NCBI RefSeq assembly: GCF_030540825.1
Contig: NZ_JAUOEO010000001.1
Span: forward strand, 3,423,001-3,487,000
From: Flavivirga spongiicola
Lineage (GTDB): Bacteria; Bacteroidota; Bacteroidia; Flavobacteriales; Flavobacteriaceae
Direction: 5' to 3'
DNA length: 64,000 nucleotides
Shown here: piece by piece, positions 10,613-16,930 of the stretch
How the letters are laid out: each line of letters starts with the position of its first letter
Numbering within the stretch: position 1 is the stretch's first letter
Notes under the pieces: model-generated
Database searches by the model: none
What the model was told of the DNA's origin: nothing
What the model saw: the letters and a program-made list of their open reading frames with translations, nothing else
Translations under genes and position numbers: made by a program

Positions 10613-10685
10613 GGGGGTGTAGCGTAGCCGGTTATCGCGCCGCGTTTGGGACGCGGAGGTCGTCACGCTTGAGGCGTGACCACCC
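10613..10685 (+). pseudogene. Degenerate tRNA-Pro copy with replaced T-arm
   Basis: The 5' acceptor strand, D-arm and anticodon arm (loop TTTGGGA, anticodon TGG) match the intact tRNA-Pro at 10929. The copy has one extra G in the acceptor and one C fewer in the D-loop. The T-arm is missing. In its place is a 7-bp hairpin, GTCACGC-TTGAG-GCGTGAC, at 10662-10680, followed by CACCC, which can still pair with the acceptor GGGTG. It is probably not a working tRNA, because the GTTCGAAT T-loop is absent. The shared sequence extends upstream to 10601. Confidence 0.8.
10662..10680. repeat. REP-like hairpin replacing tRNA T-arm
   Basis: A 7-bp perfect stem with a 5-nt loop (GTCACGC...GCGTGAC). A second hairpin of the same core, TCACGC-CGCA-GCGTGA, is found at 11393-11408. 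This suggests a small family of GC-rich palindromes in this patch. Confidence 0.7.
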
Positions 10686-10698
10686 AAAACGAGAAAAG

Positions 10699-10938
10699 AT
10701 GATCGTTTATATATTATATAGCGAGAAAAGTTCAAGATATTACGTAGGTCAAACTACGGATATTGAAAAAAGGTTGAAAAGACATAACTTAGGTATAGTG
10801 CCATCTACAAAGTATGGTGTGCCTTGGGAATTAGTTTTGCAAATTGAAGTTTTATCACGTTCAGAAGCAATGATTTTAGAACGTAAAATAAAAAAGAGAG
10901 GAGCAAAACGATTTATAGATAACCAATTCGGGGTGTAG
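10699..10938 (+). CDS. GIY-YIG nuclease domain protein inserted at tRNA-Pro
   Basis: The protein has 79 residues from the ATG at 10699, which follows a GAGAAAAG stretch. A longer reading from TTG at 10669 would start inside the REP hairpin and is unlikely. The N-terminus MIVYILYSEKSSRYYVGQT holds the GIY-YIG signature in its Bacteroidota form (YILYS...YYVGQT). Conserved basic residues RLKRHN and the catalytic-region Glu in RSEAMILERKIKKR follow. The stop codon TAG lies inside the acceptor stem of the intact tRNA, so the last residues DNQFGV are encoded by the repeat. The gene is flanked by 62-bp direct repeats of tRNA sequence. Single-domain GIY-YIG proteins are UvrC/Slx1-like DNA nucleases of mostly unknown role; a homing-type role is inferred from its location. 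Confidence 0.88.
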   Translation: MIVYILYSEKSSRYYVGQTTDIEKRLKRHNLGIVPSTKYGVPWELVLQIEVLSRSEAMILERKIKKRGAKRFIDNQFGV

Positions 10939-11003
10939 CGTAGCCCGGTTATCGCGCCGCGTTTGGGACGCGGAGGTCGCAGGTTCGAATCCTGCCACCC
11001 CGA
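10929..11003 (+). tRNA. tRNA-Pro (anticodon TGG)
   Basis: The cloverleaf is complete. The acceptor strands CGGGGTG and CACCCCG pair over 7 bp. The anticodon stem CCGCG/CGCGG carries loop TTTGGGA with anticodon TGG. The T-arm is GCAGG-TTCGAAT-CCTGC. The discriminator base is A and no CCA is encoded. The 5' end overlaps the 3' end of the GIY-YIG gene. Positions 10918-10979 repeat positions 10601-10662. Confidence 0.96.
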
Positions 11004-11026
11004 CGAACCTAGTAATAGGTCACAAC

Positions 11027-11064
11027 AAAACACTGTTAATCGTATGATTTTCAGTGTTTTTTGT
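11027..11064 (+). terminator. Rho-independent terminator after tRNA-Pro
   Basis: The stem AAAACACTG pairs with CAGTGTTTT (11052-11060) across a loop of 16 nt, followed by TTG and a T-run. It lies 24 bp after the tRNA and would end the tRNA transcript. Confidence 0.7.
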
Positions 11065-11169
11065 TTTTATGCATTTTTTTGATGCCAAATAAAAGCATTT
11101 AAAACGAATCCATCCCAAAATAAGGGCTCTACAATTATTTAGACCAAGTATATCAAACTGCTCTAATGC

Positions 11170-11277
11170 CATAAACAACTTATAGAAGAAGGTAAAATCA
11201 TATCCTCAGATACCATCAAGTCCAGATATCTTGAAGAAGACGATAATAGTAAAAACCTTAAAAGAATTATAATGTAA
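11170..11277 (+). pseudogene. Tyrosine recombinase (integrase) N-terminal fragment
   Basis: The reading frame HKQLIEEGKIISSDTIKSR, followed by YLEEDDNSKNLK and a stop, resembles the SAM-like N-terminal domain of Bacteroidota tyrosine recombinases. In that domain a KL..L..EGKIIT..AIK..YLG(E/K)D block precedes the core-binding region. Upstream, the frame is broken by a stop and a likely frameshift (DQVYQTALMP precedes in another frame). The catalytic domain is absent. A decayed integrase next to a tRNA gene fits the scar of an old genomic island. The match is from memory of the family, not a search. Confidence 0.5.
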
Positions 11278-11556
11278 CCTTCTTTCAAATTTTATACTCT
11301 TGGTTGGCTAATATTTCGCTAAGTTAGGAAGCTTTGTTGAGCGGGATTACATATAAGGAGTACAAGAAAGTTATATAATGTTGAATTATTGATCACGCCG
11401 CAGCGTGACCAACATTTCAACACTCCAAAAGCAACACTATGAGATAATTAAAATATTAATTTTGAAGAACTATGCTAGTGTTTTTTATAGGAGTTTGTTT
11501 GTTAGCAATAGTTAATTTTTTCTGAGAGTTAGATGATTATTTGAGAGTAACTTTTT
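11278..11556. other. Gap without a recognisable gene; contains REP-like hairpin
   Basis: I see no open frame worth calling. The hairpin TCACGC-CGCA-GCGTGA at 11393-11408 is framed by imperfect outer arms (GTTGAA near 11380, TTCAAC near 11416). It shares its core with the hairpin in the degenerate tRNA. Confidence 0.5.
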
Positions 11557-11790
11557 CTACTGTATTTCATTTTCTGGTGGACTTATTTTTTGAGATACAT
11601 CGTCTGTTAATGTCAATATTTCTTGATGTTTTTTGAGTTTTTCAATTTTATTTTCATCGACTACTCCCGTAATTATACCAAATTCAAAAACATTTTCGAT
11701 AACTAAACCATCTTGACTTAATAAATTAACAACCGAATTAATTCTATCTAGGTGATCCTCAGAAATAGTTATGATGACATTTTTTTTCAT
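11557..11790 (-). CDS. Small protein downstream of subtilase, possible I9-like inhibitor
   Basis: The protein has 77 residues and no signal peptide. The pattern VIITISEDHLDRINSVVNLL, then LVIENVFEFGIITG, then KIEKLKKHQEILTLTDD, looks like the beta-alpha-beta-beta-alpha-beta order of subtilisin propeptide (inhibitor I9-like) folds, where the C-terminal strand blocks the protease cleft. It starts 15 bp after the subtilase stop on the same strand, so the two are co-transcribed. A role as a stand-alone chaperone or inhibitor of the neighbouring protease is inferred from fold pattern and position; no sequence search was possible. Confidence 0.55.
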   Translation of the reverse strand: MKKNVIITISEDHLDRINSVVNLLSQDGLVIENVFEFGIITGVVDENKIEKLKKHQEILTLTDDVSQKISPPENEIQ

Positions 11791-11805
11791 AAATAATAGT
11801 TGTTT

Positions 11806-13062
11806 TTATGGGGCAATTGATAACCCTGACCCAACGTCGATGTTTAACAAAGGTAATCTTTTTGCTAAAATCCTTAACTCATTTATAATTTGATAAGGTG
11901 TTGCATTTGGTGTTTTTTCCCAAAGTAAAGCCAATATTCCAGCAACATGTGGTGTAGCCATACTTGTACCTGAGATAGTTCTATATCTCATTGGGACAGG
12001 CCACGAAGAGTACACCATTACTCCAGCAGATGCAATATCTATTTGCTGATTAGGGTTAATTGATCTATTTGAAAAGTCTGCTACATTAAAGTTCATGTCA
12101 ATTGCTGCAACAGATAAAATGGAAGGACAATTTGCTGGACTGTTTACTGGATTAAAGATATTCCTTGAACGTCTACTATCATTTCCCGCGGCCGCTACTA
12201 ATATACTACCTTTGGATAAAGCATGCTTAGCAATTCGTTCGTATGCTTGATCATATCCTTGACCAGGGAATACATTTGAGCCTAAAGACATAGAAACTAC
12301 TTTACAGCCATTATTTACAGCCCAATTAATTCCATTCAGAATCCAAGATTGAGCGCCACTTCCTTGATTACTTAATACTTTTCCTGCATATATAATCGAA
12401 TCTTTAGCTACACCATATCGTTGACCATGCATGTCTGAATCACCACATGCTGTTCCTATACAATGTGTGCCATGTCCATGTCTGTCTTGCACAGTTTGAT
12501 TATTTACAAAAGAGTTTGAGTTTATATTTCTTCCGATAAAATCTGGATGCTGTAAATCAAATCCGGTATCTAAAACGGCAACTTTAATATCCTTCCCTGT
12601 ATAACTTGAATTCATTGTCTCCGTTGCGCTTATACCCCAAGTAGAAGAAATATTCATAATAGAAGGAATATCATCTGGCACATATACAATTTTTTCAGGC
12701 TCAATAATAAAATCATTTGATTCGGATTCAAGTATTTGAATTTGATCTTCATCTCCATCTATTAGAGCTATTCCTAAGTGTTCATAAATAAGTGCATCTG
12801 CATTTTTAAGTTTTGACTCATTAATAGCTTCATCCTTAAAATCATTTGTTGATGCCATTTTGAAACCTAATTTGTTTTTAAAAGTTTTTCGAATTTTAGA
12901 GAAACTTTTTCCTTCATCTAGGGTTACTAAATATCTGCCCGTGTAGAGAGGTTTCTGATCATTTGTATTTTCATAAACTTCTTTGACGAATTTTTCATAA
13001 GAAGAGATTCGCTCATTATTTTCTTTGAGAAACGTTTGTTTTCCTAATATTGGCTTTTTCAT
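11806..13062 (-). CDS. Subtilisin-like serine protease (S8 family)
   Basis: This 418-residue protease has the catalytic triad visible as Asp165 (VAVLDTGFD), His197 (HGHGTHCIG) and Ser367 (SGTSMATPHVAG), with oxyanion Asn294 (AAAGND). Residues about 40-130 (RYLVTLDEGKSFSKIRKTF through EPEKIVYVPDD) look like an I9-type propeptide. No signal peptide or lipobox is visible at the N-terminus (MKKPILGKQTFLKENN), so the enzyme is either cytoplasmic or exported in an unrecognised way. A small possible inhibitor is encoded just downstream. The gene lies in the accessory patch beside tRNA-Pro. Confidence 0.93.
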   Translation of the reverse strand: MKKPILGKQTFLKENNERISSYEKFVKEVYENTNDQKPLYTGRYLVTLDEGKSFSKIRKTFKNKLGFKMASTNDFKDEAINESKLKNADALIYEHLGIALIDGDEDQIQILESESNDFIIEPEKIVYVPDDIPSIMNISSTWGISATETMNSSYTGKDIKVAVLDTGFDLQHPDFIGRNINSNSFVNNQTVQDRHGHGTHCIGTACGDSDMHGQRYGVAKDSIIYAGKVLSNQGSGAQSWILNGINWAVNNGCKVVSMSLGSNVFPGQGYDQAYERIAKHALSKGSILVAAAGNDSRRSRNIFNPVNSPANCPSILSVAAIDMNFNVADFSNRSINPNQQIDIASAGVMVYSSWPVPMRYRTISGTSMATPHVAGILALLWEKTPNATPYQIINELRILAKRLPLLNIDVGSGLSIAP

Positions 13063-13783
13063 AATATCTGTATTGGTTTATGACCAAAGTACTAGTCAAT
13101 TTGATTCATTTCAATACCCATTAAAGGGTATTTATAATTATTGCTAACGTGAGTGAGTGTGGTTAATTGTGTTGGTAAGAACTAAGTTAGCAAAAGAAAA
13201 GGAGTCAAAGGAAAAACCGTAGGATTTCAGAGTAAACACAGAACATGCAATTTAGGACACGTTGTGCCTGTTGTACAAGACTAATATCTTTAGTTATACA
13301 AGGCAAAAAAGACTACCAAGAGAAACTTTATCGACGATTAAGGTCAGTATTAGATTTTGGTTTCCCGTATGTATTAACCAAACCTTATTATGGAGAAGGC
13401 GGACAAAAGAGTATTGGTTCCGTGGTTTTCTTTAGACTATGAAAAAAAGATCTGTACGCTCATTTAGAAAGACTTCGTCATATTAGTGCGGTGGATAAAA
13501 AAAATTAACAAGAAAAGCCAAGCCCAATTACATGGGAAACCCCAAGGCTTTATATGGCGTAATTATGTAGCCGATAGAGGTTATGCTAAAGCGATGTGTC
13601 ATTTAGTTTTGTATAAAAGCCTTAATTAGTCTTTAAATAAAGCCCATAGCGCTCTGTTAATTTTGTAAAAACGATATTAAATCTAAAAACAAAAGCTTCT
13701 TAAATTGGAGCTTTTGGATTAAAATTTATGCTTTTTAGTGCCTTGTACAAAGATTATCATTGTTGTGGGGAGTTTATATTCCG
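13063..13783. other. Gap with decayed coding traces
   Basis: There is no intact gene in about 720 bases. Coding-like stretches occur in different plus-strand frames. One spans 13245-13442 (contains GFPYVLTKPYYGEGGQ), one about 13449-13508 (DLYAHLERLRHISAVDKKN) and one 13513-13629 (KPQGFIWRNYVADRGYAKAM to a stop). This looks like one gene broken by frameshifts. I do not recognise the family. Confidence 0.4.
13690..13716. terminator. Stem-loop, possible terminator
   Basis: A perfect 8-bp stem CAAAAGCT/AGCTTTTG with an 11-nt loop lies between the decayed ORF and the convergent hxlR gene. A strong T-run is missing, so termination is only possible. Confidence 0.4.
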
Positions 13784-14224
13784 CTAGCAAAAATTTTTAT
13801 TATTAAAACTCCTTACCGATTCTGCTATATCTTTTATCAGAGTATCTTTATCATTCCATATTCTATCCAAAATACTAATCCTTTCTTCTGGAATAAGTAA
13901 AGTTTCATCATTTTGAAACCCCCAAGCTATCATTTCAATAAGAATTGGAATTAAGCCAATTCCCTTTTCAGTAAGTTGATACAATTTTTTGGTTTTTTGA
14001 TGTTCGTACTTTTCACTAGTTATAAAGCCATTTTCTTCTAATTTTTTCAATCTATCAGACAAAATATTTGTGGCAATGCCTTCTCCAGATTCCAAAAATT
14101 CATTGTAGAAATGAAGTCCGCTAAAAACTAAATCCCTAATGATTAGTAGTGACCATTTATCTCCAAATAAATCTAATGAGCTACTTATAGGACATTCTGA
14201 CCGCTTTTTAATATTTTTTTTCAT
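13784..14224 (-). CDS. HxlR-family transcriptional regulator
   Basis: This 146-residue winged-helix regulator shows the family start CPISSSLDLFGDKWSLLIIRDL (here split over residues about 10-31) with the conserved Cys. It also has ILSDRLKKLEENGFI (recognition helix region) and YQLTEKG (wing). HxlR proteins are dimeric repressors or activators, often responding to aldehydes or redox signals via the N-terminal Cys. The gene is divergent from an NTF2-like gene, and the 87 bp between them hold two palindromes with the same core. Autoregulation and control of the neighbour are likely. Confidence 0.92.
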   Translation of the reverse strand: MKKNIKKRSECPISSSLDLFGDKWSLLIIRDLVFSGLHFYNEFLESGEGIATNILSDRLKKLEENGFITSEKYEHQKTKKLYQLTEKGIGLIPILIEMIAWGFQNDETLLIPEERISILDRIWNDKDTLIKDIAESVRSFNNKNFC

Positions 14225-14226
14225 TT

Positions 14227-14243
14227 ACTTGTTTTTTGCAAGT
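14227..14243. promoter_or_regulatory. Operator palindrome 1 for HxlR
   Basis: The arms ACTTG and CAAGT flank a T-rich 7-nt centre. This site lies 2 bp upstream of the hxlR start codon, so binding would block the leader or promoter of hxlR. Confidence 0.6.
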
Positions 14244-14250
14244 TAATTAT

Positions 14251-14258
14251 TATATTTG
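14251..14258 (+). promoter_or_regulatory. Putative -7 promoter element of the NTF2-like gene
   Basis: TATATTTG matches TAnnTTTG and lies between the two HxlR-type palindromes, 53 bp before the start codon of the NTF2-like gene. Confidence 0.55.
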
Positions 14259-14262
14259 TTTA

Positions 14263-14279
14263 ACTTGCTTTTTGCAAGT
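14263..14279. promoter_or_regulatory. Operator palindrome 2 for HxlR
   Basis: The arms ACTTGC and GCAAGT flank TTTTT, a perfect 17-nt palindrome-like site. It starts 36 bp after operator 1 and directly follows the -7 element, which would suit repression of the NTF2-like gene. Confidence 0.65.
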
Positions 14280-14311
14280 ATCAAAATTAAGCATTTTAAA
14301 ACAAAATAAAA

Positions 14312-14668
14312 ATGAACAGTATAAAAAACTCAATTGAAGTAGTAGAATCTTTTTTTAGTGCGATAAACGAAGGAAATTTTGAACAAGCTAAAAACTATAT
14401 GGCAGATAACCATCAATACACCGGACCTATGTTTTCAACAAACAACCCTGATGAGTATTTTGAAAAATTGATGGCTTTTGAAATGGAGTTTGCAGTAGAA
14501 ACTCAGGATATGGTTGTAGCGAAAAATGCGATTACGCATTTATCTCTTCTCAAAATAGTAAACCCAGTGCAAGCTACAATTCCCTGTTGTGAAGTATTTA
14601 ATGTAGAAGAAGGGAAAATTACTCGACAGCGTTTTTATTTTGACACGAATTTATTTCCAAGCAATTAA
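14312..14668 (+). CDS. NTF2-like / SnoaL-like family protein
   Basis: The protein has 118 residues and no signal peptide. The pattern VVESFFSAINEGNFEQAKNYM, then DEYFEKLMAFEME, then EVFNVEEGKITRQRFYFDTNLF is the cone-shaped alpha+beta fold of the SnoaL/NTF2-like group, in which small-molecule isomerases, cyclases or binding proteins occur. The substrate is not predictable. It is divergent from hxlR, whose operators sit in its promoter. It is probably the regulated target. Confidence 0.85.
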   Translation: MNSIKNSIEVVESFFSAINEGNFEQAKNYMADNHQYTGPMFSTNNPDEYFEKLMAFEMEFAVETQDMVVAKNAITHLSLLKIVNPVQATIPCCEVFNVEEGKITRQRFYFDTNLFPSN

Positions 14669-14744
14669 AACTAATTTCTTTGAAACTTAGATTATTCAAA
14701 TCATAACAGAAAGTAATTGATCATCATCGATTGTACGCTATAAA

Positions 14745-14879
14745 ATGGAATCAGTAAATGCGAAGATCTTCATCATTGACTTTTCCGAAATTATAAAAAT
14801 AGTAGACAATAAAATTCAATACATTCAAGTGTTTTTTGATACGGCTAACTCTATGGGTTTCTTTTTCAATGACCTTTAG
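14745..14879 (+). pseudogene. Fragment resembling the C-terminus of an NTF2-like protein
   Basis: A 44-residue frame contains FIIDFSEIIKIVDNKIQYIQ followed by VFFDTANSMGFF. This is the order of the last strands of SnoaL-like proteins (compare VEEGKITRQRFYFDTN in the gene upstream). No N-terminal part is visible in the preceding 75 bp. It is probably the remains of a second copy, though a tiny real gene cannot be excluded. Confidence 0.4.
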
Positions 14880-14900
14880 CCCAAGCAGTACTTTAATTAT

Positions 14901-15020
14901 CAACAACACGTTTGTTTATGGTTTGTTGCGTGTCTTAAACAAATACAAACCAAATAGAAAATCCGCGAGGATTTTCGTAAGAAGGCTATAACTAGCAATA
15001 AATTATAGGGCACGTTGTTG
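14901..15020. repeat. Structured inverted-repeat element at the 3' side of the FRG gene
   Basis: The outer arms CAACAACACG (14901-14910) and CACGTTGTTG (15011-15020) are imperfect inverted repeats. Inside are a stem GGTTTGT/ACAAACC (about 14920-14952) and a hairpin AAATCC-GCGA-GGATTT (14959-14974). Nested stems with a CGTTGTTG-type outer arm recall integron attC sites or the cruciform spacers found around small accessory genes in this phylum. No integron integrase is visible in the window. Confidence 0.45.
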
Positions 15021-15027
15021 ACAATAG

Positions 15028-15801
15028 TTATTTTGAGTTATCATTCCATATTTTATTCAGCATCTCCAAAATCTTTTCTTTATTTTCTTTACTTATTTTT
15101 CCGTATGCGAAGTGGTTTTTTACAAAACTTTCAAGTTCGTTAGAAAAGAAAAATCCTATTTCCTTCTCACTTGGATAAATCTTATCCGATTGGTTTTTTG
15201 CGTATACAATATCCTTCTTAGATTTTATAAATTTATACCACTTGATTTTGAAATGATTGTCTAATCCTGAATCTTTTAAATCGCTAATTCCTCTCTCATG
15301 TTTTGCACCAAAAGCAATTTGATTTTTCGGTCTTTTTGCAAAGGGGTGTACGGATAAGTCAATAACTTTATAATATTTTGAAAGTCCAATAGTGTCAGCA
15401 ACACAAATTGTTCCAATTTCTTCATCATAATTACCAAGATGCGAAAATATTACAGCAGTATCAAAAGAAGGGGAGATGTCAAAAATATCAGTTGGAAATC
15501 CGTAATGTTGAAGAAATCCTTCTGCAATATCTCTGTCCATATTGCTTGCCTTAGAATGATATTCTGAAAAAATATCTTGAAAATCTAAGAAAGGTGAAAC
15601 GTAATAGAATGGATTCATAGACTTTCCATCTTCAGCCGTTAAAAAACGTTTCATCGAAGGTTCAGTTTTAGAGTACCATTTGCTTTCTCCTCTTAGCATT
15701 AATTTTTTGTCCTCTAGATTCTTACTCAAATCACTATTAAAATCGATTTCTATTTGCTTTTTACAAGCATCTAAATTTTTGAAAATCTCTTGGTTTATCA
15801 T
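15028..15801 (-). CDS. FRG-domain protein
   Basis: The protein has 257 residues and no signal peptide. The N-terminal half has the FRG pattern: LMLRGESKWYSKTEPSMKR (conserved F/L-R-G), then DIAEGFLQHYGFPTDIFDIS (HYG.PT..LD), then SFDTAVIFSHLG (P..A..FA). FRG domains are found alone or in toxin/defence contexts and their activity is not settled. The C-terminal part is Lys-rich and without motif. The gene sits in the accessory patch and its 3' side abuts a structured inverted repeat. This setting suggests a cassette-like or defence-related gene, but this is inference. Confidence 0.85.
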   Translation of the reverse strand: MINQEIFKNLDACKKQIEIDFNSDLSKNLEDKKLMLRGESKWYSKTEPSMKRFLTAEDGKSMNPFYYVSPFLDFQDIFSEYHSKASNMDRDIAEGFLQHYGFPTDIFDISPSFDTAVIFSHLGNYDEEIGTICVADTIGLSKYYKVIDLSVHPFAKRPKNQIAFGAKHERGISDLKDSGLDNHFKIKWYKFIKSKKDIVYAKNQSDKIYPSEKEIGFFFSNELESFVKNHFAYGKISKENKEKILEMLNKIWNDNSK

Positions 15802-16034
15802 TGCCCTCTAATTATTGCCAATTATATAAACACAATATTGCGTTTATTTATATTATATATACAAATGTAGCTGTATTCTTATAAAATTGATTTGATATTA
15901 TACCGATTTTATTACTTTTAAGAAATCATTTGACTGAATCCCTTGTAATAAATATTTAGAGACTTCTTATTAGAGCTTAAAAAGAAGTCAGGGTGTGATG
16001 CGAATCGATTATGAATTGAATAAAAATTTAAAAG

Positions 16035-16078
16035 ATTCCCGCCGCAGTTTATCTTGAGCGGAGACGAAAGGCGGGAAT
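16035..16078. repeat. REP-like palindrome ATTCCCGCC...GGCGGGAAT
   Basis: Two 9-nt perfectly complementary arms at 16035-16043 and 16070-16078 enclose a 26-nt loop. The right arm covers the first ATG (16077) of the next gene. This is an argument for using the second ATG at 16083 as the start of that gene. Confidence 0.7.
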
Positions 16079-16082
16079 GAAG

Positions 16083-16784
16083 ATGTTTAAACACAGACAC
16101 CCATACAAACCATTTATACAAAGCGATACGACTAAGCTCATCGTTGGAACCTTACCACCTCCACGATTTTCAACGGGAGAGCTTTTAGAAAAGGACGTTG
16201 ATTTTTGTTATGGTAGTTATTACAATTCGTTGTGGTTATTTATTGATAAAATTCATGATTTAAATTTACGTTACGATAACTCGCAAGAAGCTATTGAACA
16301 ACGTAAACAGTTTTTAATTAAAAATAAAATAGGCGTTTGCGATATTGTTGAAAGTGCAGAACGTGAAAAAATTGATGCGTCCGATTTAGGAATGCAAAAC
16401 ATAAAACTTCGAGATGTTGTTGGATATTTAAAGCAATACCCAACTATAGATACCGTGTTATTTACAGGCGGAAACAGTAAAAATGGCCCAGAATACTTTT
16501 TTAGAAAGCATATAAGAGATTATAAAATAAAATTAGAATTGGTGAATAACGAGATTCCTAGAATTCACCAATTTGAACTACCTGTTAGGTTGAGCGCCCG
16601 CCTGCCGGATGGGCAGGCAGTTGAAACTTCATTAAGAATTATCAAAACAGTGTCTTTAACTTCGGGTTCTGGTGCTGCTAATATTTCAATAAGCAGAATT
16701 CCTTTGTACAAGCAATTAAAAGCCAAAAACCCGAAATTCAATACGTTTGATTTTAGGGTTATGCAGTATCGTGAATTTCTTTGA
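16083..16784 (+). CDS. Uracil-DNA glycosylase superfamily protein
   Basis: The protein has 233 residues from ATG 16083 (MFKHRHPYKP). The ATG at 16077 lies in a palindromic repeat and is less likely. LIVGTLPPPRF near residue 20 and TSGSGAANISISRI near the C-terminus correspond to the two active-site loops of the UDG-like fold (G(E/T)xPxxx and the SPS/SGA loop). DFCYGS and VLFTGGNSKNGP fit the core strands. An in-frame REP-like palindrome at 16600-16618 adds about 10 residues (SARLPDGQAVE), probably in a surface loop before the last active-site strand. It is likely a base-excision repair or related enzyme; activity is not proven for this branch. Confidence 0.75.
   Translation: MFKHRHPYKPFIQSDTTKLIVGTLPPPRFSTGELLEKDVDFCYGSYYNSLWLFIDKIHDLNLRYDNSQEAIEQRKQFLIKNKIGVCDIVESAEREKIDASDLGMQNIKLRDVVGYLKQYPTIDTVLFTGGNSKNGPEYFFRKHIRDYKIKLELVNNEIPRIHQFELPVRLSARLPDGQAVETSLRIIKTVSLTSGSGAANISISRIPLYKQLKAKNPKFNTFDFRVMQYREFL
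16600..16618. repeat. REP-like palindrome inside the UDG-like gene
   Basis: GCCTGCC and GGCAGGC flank a 5-nt loop. It is GC-rich in an AT-rich gene and is translated as part of the protein without breaking the frame. Confidence 0.7.
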
Positions 16785-16930
16785 ACAACACTTATTTACT
16801 AGTCAGCCGTCATGTCGAATGAGGTACGATTGAGGTATTGCATTACCCAAGTTTGACTATTATGGATTATGGAATTTCTTACTGTGTTCGAAATGACAAA
16901 GAGCTGACAACTAGCATATAATATCAATTA

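Noticed and set aside
10669..10698. Ten-codon N-terminal extension of the first GIY-YIG protein from a TTG
   Set aside because: The TTG lies in the loop of the hairpin that replaces the tRNA T-arm. The ATG at 10699 begins the GIY-YIG motif directly and has a purine-rich stretch before it.
10749..11033. Minus-strand ORF through the GIY-YIG gene and tRNA-Pro (contains GWQDSNLRPPRPKRGA)
   Set aside because: This is the reverse translation of a tRNA gene, a common false protein; the plus strand carries the real features.
13245..13442. Plus-strand ORF of 65 codons as a real gene
   Set aside because: It is followed by other coding-like stretches in shifted frames and has no recognised domain or start signal, so it is described as part of a decayed gene.
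16077..16082. First ATG of the UDG-like gene
   Set aside because: It is formed by the right arm of a palindromic repeat; the ATG two codons later is a better start.
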